DNA of 64,000 nucleotides from Nemophila menziesii (lineage: Eukaryota; Streptophyta; Magnoliopsida; Boraginales; Hydrophyllaceae): positions 3,888,501 through 3,952,500 of the forward strand of contig JARWIR010000035.1 in the NCBI GenBank assembly GCA_029959085.1, in the 5' to 3' direction. A program made the translations under genes and the position numbers. A model generated the notes under the pieces. It worked only from the letters and a program-made list of their open reading frames with translations. It made no database searches and was not told the DNA's origin. Of the stretch, positions 58,880 to 64,000 are shown piece after piece. The first letter of the stretch is position 1. Each line of letters begins with the position of its first letter.

Positions 58880-61800
58880 TCCAATAGTTTCGTTCCTAGT
58901 GTAGGGCTGGTCTTTATTTTCTTTGTTTATGGCCCCTACCAACGGTGAAAAAGATGATATCTTAAAATATTTTGTTTGATGTACATCTTCCTAGACATTC
59001 AATGGAATATACTGGATACTTTACCTTCTTAAGATATCCATCCAAAAAATGGAAAGGGTTGCGACTAAGGGGTAAAATTTGCACATTTTTACTAATTTTA
59101 TTGATCAAATGTCGTTGTCTAATATTCCCTTTAAATTAAGGGTGAAGTTTTTCTTGGTAAAATGGAAGAAGTATGTATAACCTATTTAAGAAATTGTGTA
59201 TCAATGGTCTAGTCTATTTTTTATAATTTATTATGCTTTCCAAATACTAGAAAATTTTCCTTTCAATAGTAGATATTGGTAATTCTTCGTTGGTCTTGTA
59301 TCGTACTATTTTTGATAAAAACTATAATATGTTCTTTTTATGACAAAACTTTATATCTGGCAGGTCTTGTTATTCTATTGTTGTTGAAACTTACATTGGA
59401 TGTAAAAAAATTCTTGCCTTGAATAATGCTATTACAGAGTGTAGAAAAAAGATTTAAAATAACATATTTCATATTGGAAAAGATTAGTTAGGTAAATATA
59501 AATTTTATACTAAATCACTAAAGAAGAGTTGACTCAAGGAAGGGTCGTCTTGAGCTTAGAGATGAAAGAATAAATAGATAATTCTTGGAAATAGAAATAC
59601 AAAGTATTTTCATGAATCCACTAAACTCAAAGGATTAAAACTAATATTTTATGACTGGAATTATATGATTGTCATTGATTAGAAAAATCTAATAAAATTA
59701 GGCATGACATCACGAACTATTTTTCTAATATTTTCCAATATATATGCACATATGATATTTCGCGTGTCATTTATAAAGTTCACGGATTGGTCAATGGTGA
59801 TATCAATTTTGGTATTATGAAACCAATGACTATGTACATTGTTAGAAAAGTTGTGTGTGATATAAATGCAGATTAAACCTCGGGCCCATGTGGCTTCATT
59901 AAATATTTCTTTTAAAAATATTGGAAAATGATAAAATTTAACCATATTGAGGGTTTTAACTGATCTAATGATGAATAATAGAAACATGATCTCTATTAAT
60001 CTCACTTTAATTACCTTGTTCTAGTAGTTGATAGCCCAAAAAACATTGGTCAATTGAGACACATTAGTTGGGAGAATTTCACATATAAGGTCATTGCAAA
60101 GCTCTTTGTAAAGAGATAGATATCTATTTTGCACATTTGTGTACATGAACCTCAATCGGTAGATCAATATACGGTAATATCTTACTTTCTCATAAGACGA
60201 GATATTATTTAACAAACAAGTACTCTCTCCAATGTGGATATGTCTAAAAGTCTATGAATGTTTGGAATGGATTTCATTTAGTCTCTTCTTACGAAAACGG
60301 TTTCTTACTGAGATGGATAGATTATAATATGATATCCCTTGGGTTATCATTAGGTTTTTCTCGGCGTTTGCCTAATCATATAAGGAATTATCCATTCATA
60401 TTTGCCTTTTATATTGTTTCATTTTTATTCTGCACCAACTTTCGTTTATATAGATAAAACAACACAAAGAAACTAAAAACTTGATAAAATGAAAATTACT
60501 CAAATACGACAATTAAGCATGTGTTAGACCATGATGTATAATCAAAACGATGTCTCTCTTATAGTAGATATTTTCACAAATAGAGAGACACTAGTTTCAT
60601 CCATAAAAGTCTAAGTGTATTTATTTGGGAGATCAAAATATGTGCCTCTATCACCTCTAAAGGATTAAGATGAAAAAGATATTGTTGTTCGAGGTTCAAG
60701 GACGTTAATAGATGAATGTTCGAAAATGAATTTACTTTACAAACATGTGTCCATGACTATTTTTCAACACTATAATCAACCCAAAATCCTTATGTATGTG
60801 ACTAAGCGCTTGCCCATATGGCATTTCTTGGAGTGAGAAAAAGCCTAGTTCCTTGGGTCTAGTCTGAAAGATGAAGTGACTTGGGAGTCACTTCGTCAAT
60901 CAAATACAAATAAAACTCACGATCCAGATTTTATGTTAGTAGTCTTCTTTCAGTTGTCGTGGGTCAAACTAATTTTGATTTGCTAGAACATTGCGTTAAG
61001 GATATTACCGTCCAATGTAATAGGACACTTGTACTTCTTATATGAACAAAATTGATCCATAAATGGTGATGAATACATTTTGGACCCTATTATATGAATG
61101 TATACGAACTTACTAGAATAGCTTCATCGCTTTTCGATACACCATATATAACATCGTGTTGATGCAGGAGGTGGACCATTAAATATAAAATGACATAGGA
61201 GCACATTTATCTATATAAGTTATGATTGATCTCACTAAAACGAATACCGAACTTCATTGGGAGTTCATATATGACACGAGAAGGAAGTTTTAATTTCCCC
61301 TTCATGGGTGTCTCTTATTATATTGATATTCCCTCTAACACTATACATGGTTTATGGAATAGGGAGACATGGACTTCATTCATGGGAATTTCCAAGATGA
61401 TCCTCTTGATACTTATAAATTTGTATTCTACGTGGACTGTATTTTACTTTATACATAGGCATTATGTAAGAAGGGTATACGAAAGTCTCTTTGCCTCCAT
61501 AGGCGTAGGCCCTCAATATATCATACTTCATGATGTTATTTGCAAAGGCCTGCGAGCCCCAAATTTAGATAATGAAAAAGATTATGCAGATCTTTTCTAA
61601 TGAAACGAGTCAAAAAATAAGTGCCTAAAAGTGTATCATCTATTTCTCTAAGAATGTTTACGAGGTAACAAAGGCTTTTTATCGGACAATGATGGATATT
61701 CTTGAGTATAAACTTGAGAACATATCCGACTAGCATTATAGGCACATGACATCCACAAAGGGATTCTTTTGAAATATCACTAATAATCTGAAGAAGAGTC

Positions 61801-62400
61801 CACCATAATAGAAAGAGAAAACTCTAATCATGGTATGGAGGATAACATCATCACAATATGTACTAAGTATTATTCCCACCTATACTATGTAGACCATGAA
61901 ACTATTGTTACATTTGTATAAGAATATTGACCACATTGTTCAAAATTATTTTTTGGGAGTGTTAGAAGAGGCTAGTAACTTATATTTGTTGGCATGGGAT
62001 AAGCTATGAAGGCAAAAGACTGACGGGGAGTTGGGTTGAAAGACATACGTATTTATAAAAAAGAATTTCTAGCTAAGTTAAGGTACCTAGAGATATCACT
62101 TTCATATGGTTTAATGCATTAAAAAAATTCATAATCGGAGCATGCACAAACTTTGTGAAGCTATGTATTGACTATTAATCTAAGTCACAATGGAAAGTAT
62201 GTCATGAGGTACACTGAGTATAAATATCAAATTGATCATGGTCATGATGGGAATGTATTTTTTCACAGTTTTGGCTTTGGATCGTTCTTATTCTCAGCGT
62301 GATAACATATCTAGTCTTGAACTTACTCATGAATCTTATTATCACAAGTTTCATGTTTTTATCACTAACACCTTGATAGATTTCTGCTCAACACCTTTAT
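58880..62400 (+). pseudogene. Decayed LINE ORF2 (endonuclease and reverse transcriptase)
   Basis: Scattered plus-strand frames follow the order of plant L1-type ORF2. The endonuclease end has VYGP (about 58925) and FIDQMSLSNIPFK (from 59096). A GNRNTKYFHESTK motif (from about 59587) corresponds to the GDRNTKFFH motif of the family. RT parts follow: SGPHGFIKYFF (about 59880), LRHISWENFTYKVIAKLF (from about 60053) and YPFIFAFYI where GDPLSPFLF is expected (about 60390). After about 1.5 kb of uncertain frames, a C-terminal match reads DGELG and KDIRIYKKEFLAKL (about 62020-62080). Stops and shifts are everywhere. The 5' end and poly-A tail are not defined. Confidence 0.65.
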
Positions 62401-64000
62401 ACTAATGCCAGTCTTAAATGTTTCTTATTGTTGTTTATTTTTTGCTCATTTTTCGTAATATTAAACTCTATGCACTAGTTTTTAATGGGAGATTGGATTT
62501 TTAGAGTTGAGATCATTATGTTTGACCTTGTACTTAAATCATTTTAATTTTTGACATTTTTTGTTCCTGAAAAAAGGATTTAGTGTATATTGTAGGGTTG
62601 GTGTGGACTTGAAAGTTGTGTAAACTTCAATTAGCAAATATAGAAACTCACTAATCAAAAACGAAAATAAGACTAGTGTAAAGTTAGATCCCTAATGGGA
62701 AATTTTATGATAGAATATCCACTACCATATATATTTAAGTCCCTCTTACTAATCATGTTAAGAATTTAAATAAATCCACTTTTGAAGATAACAATCTTGT
62801 CATAAAGGAATTTAAGAGTAGGAATCCATGAATAGCAAGGTTTTTTGGATTGCGTCCTCGGAAGTATTTTCAGTCTGTTGCGTATAAATTAGAATTACTA
62901 ATAAAAGAATCACCACATATGCGCATCTTGAAAAAAAAAATTTAATATGCTTTTAGATCCCTTAAAGAAACTTTTAGGTGAGGTACCATGAGTGTGTTTC
63001 TGAAAAAACTCTTAAAGTGCATATATACCCCTTAAAAATACTTCAAATATTTTTTGCCACATTTTTTTGTGCTTTTTTTCACTTTGTTTAAAAGAAAAAT
63101 TATTCCTTTACAGATTCTTAGTGTGAAAACGATAAATTTTAATTTCAAAATACAAACTATGCGCGTATATAGTCCCTTTTTTATCTGCAAATCAAAATTT
63201 TATTATAATGGATCAACATCCCTTTTTCGTTACAACTTTCTCAGGCCTTAAGATTTGCTAACTCTGCATCTTTTTATTGGCCAACCTACAAGATAGACGC
63301 TACTAAATACGACGTGTTAACGTCAATCCACTCAACAAGATGTGATGAGTGGTATATGTTTTTTTCTCTAGCCGGAATCGATATCCCGAACAATGACAGC
63401 TAACATACATTTTACACGGAGATATTTCTGAATCTTATAAATATTTTCCTAAAAGTATTAAAGGAAGAATTTAATGAAATTTATGGTTTTTTAAATTTTA
63501 CCAATTTCGACTACTAATGAACTATATAATAGTGATGCCAATACATTAGTGAACACCGCTTATACAACTCACTCACTCTTCTCTCTCTATCTTTCTCCAC
63601 TCTCTTTCTTTATCTCTCCACTCCCTCTCGCTCCAATTTCAACACTTAACAGATCATCCTGCGAACCTTAACCTAAAATTTAACATGTAACAATCAAAAA
63701 TAAATAACTTAGTTAAATTGTTAAGTCACTCTTGGTTAAATATTATTGTAAAATGTGAGTTATTAAGTATAACTGAGTTTTTTTAAAGCCTAGATGAAGC
63801 ATAAATATAAAATTAACTATACATGTACCTGAAGAAAGGTTGTGTTAATGAAGATGAAGGAGAATGGTACACGAAATTCCAGTGGAGTTGCTCCAAGAGG
63901 AAAAAGAAAAAAACTTTTTTGAGTTGAAAAAGATTGGAAGATTTTCATAGTTTTTTGAGAATACTAAAAGACTATCACAATAGATGTCTAGATCCAACTT
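62401..64000. other. Unassigned stretch with a CT-rich tract
   Basis: No gene is recognised. A pyrimidine-rich tract at 63568-63634 (repeated CTCTCT, CTTTCT) could be a microsatellite or part of a plant 5' leader. No convincing ATG frame follows before the window ends. Confidence 0.5.

Noticed and set aside
61226..61600. 124-aa plus-strand open frame
   Set aside because: Lies in the uncertain middle of the LINE relic, lacks recognisable motifs and does not stand alone as a gene.
63568..63634. CT-rich tract as the promoter or leader of a host gene
   Set aside because: No supported start codon, frame or splice pattern follows before the window ends.
1..64000. CRISPR array, bacterial operons, rRNA or organelle DNA
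   Set aside because: No spaced direct repeats of CRISPR type, no operon-like gene runs and no rRNA or organelle motifs were seen; the content is plant transposons.

Overview
This window is plant nuclear DNA made almost entirely of transposable elements. It is strongly A+T-rich. It carries Athila-type Ty3/gypsy retrotransposons with tRNA-Asp-type primer sites, Mutator-like transposase relics, Stowaway, hAT and Mutator miniature elements, a Helitron and a decayed LINE. That points to a flowering plant, probably a eudicot; the species cannot be told from the sequence. I see no convincing intact host gene. All comparisons below were made by eye.

Layout. 1-2276: an apparently exact copy of 27216-29491 (the end of one LTR plus Athila pol), joined at a 5-base microhomology to an old duplicated block. 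2277-12605: that block, holding a truncated Mutator-like element (MULE), an LTR-like piece and a 3-kb palindrome built from two head-to-head copies of a gag/protease-type gene. 12606-15579: unassigned. 15585-35554: a nested retrotransposon. The outer Athila-like element is on the minus strand, has target duplication ATAAC and a broken gag-pol plus post-pol gene. A Mutator-type MITE (30025-30215) sits between its RT and RNase H. A younger plus-strand non-autonomous element (20257-27640, target duplication CTTGC) sits in its post-pol region. 36840-42495: a second copy of the LTR-plus-palindrome block, with the palindrome centre lost. 42849-44389: a solo LTR. 46115-58395: a second copy of the 2277 block, carrying a 4.8-kb Helitron that the first copy lacks, a longer but decayed MULE, and a third LTR-like piece beside an inverted partner with a hAT MITE between them. 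58880-62400: a decayed LINE. 62401-64000: unassigned.

How the parts relate. The inner element (20257-27640) keeps LTRs, primer site, polypurine tract and one open frame, but no protease, RT, RNase H or integrase core. Its primer site, polypurine tract and 3' internal region resemble those of the outer Athila element, so an Athila relative is the likely source of enzymes in trans. Its 412-aa protein ends in a domain resembling the GPY/F tail of integrase. The same tail is recognisable in four decayed copies in the two palindromes, so it belongs to an old family. The Helitron at 47651-52470 has its empty site preserved at 3820/3821 and carries a minus-strand set of six exon-like segments whose reading phase stays open from one to the next, the best candidate in the window for captured host coding sequence.
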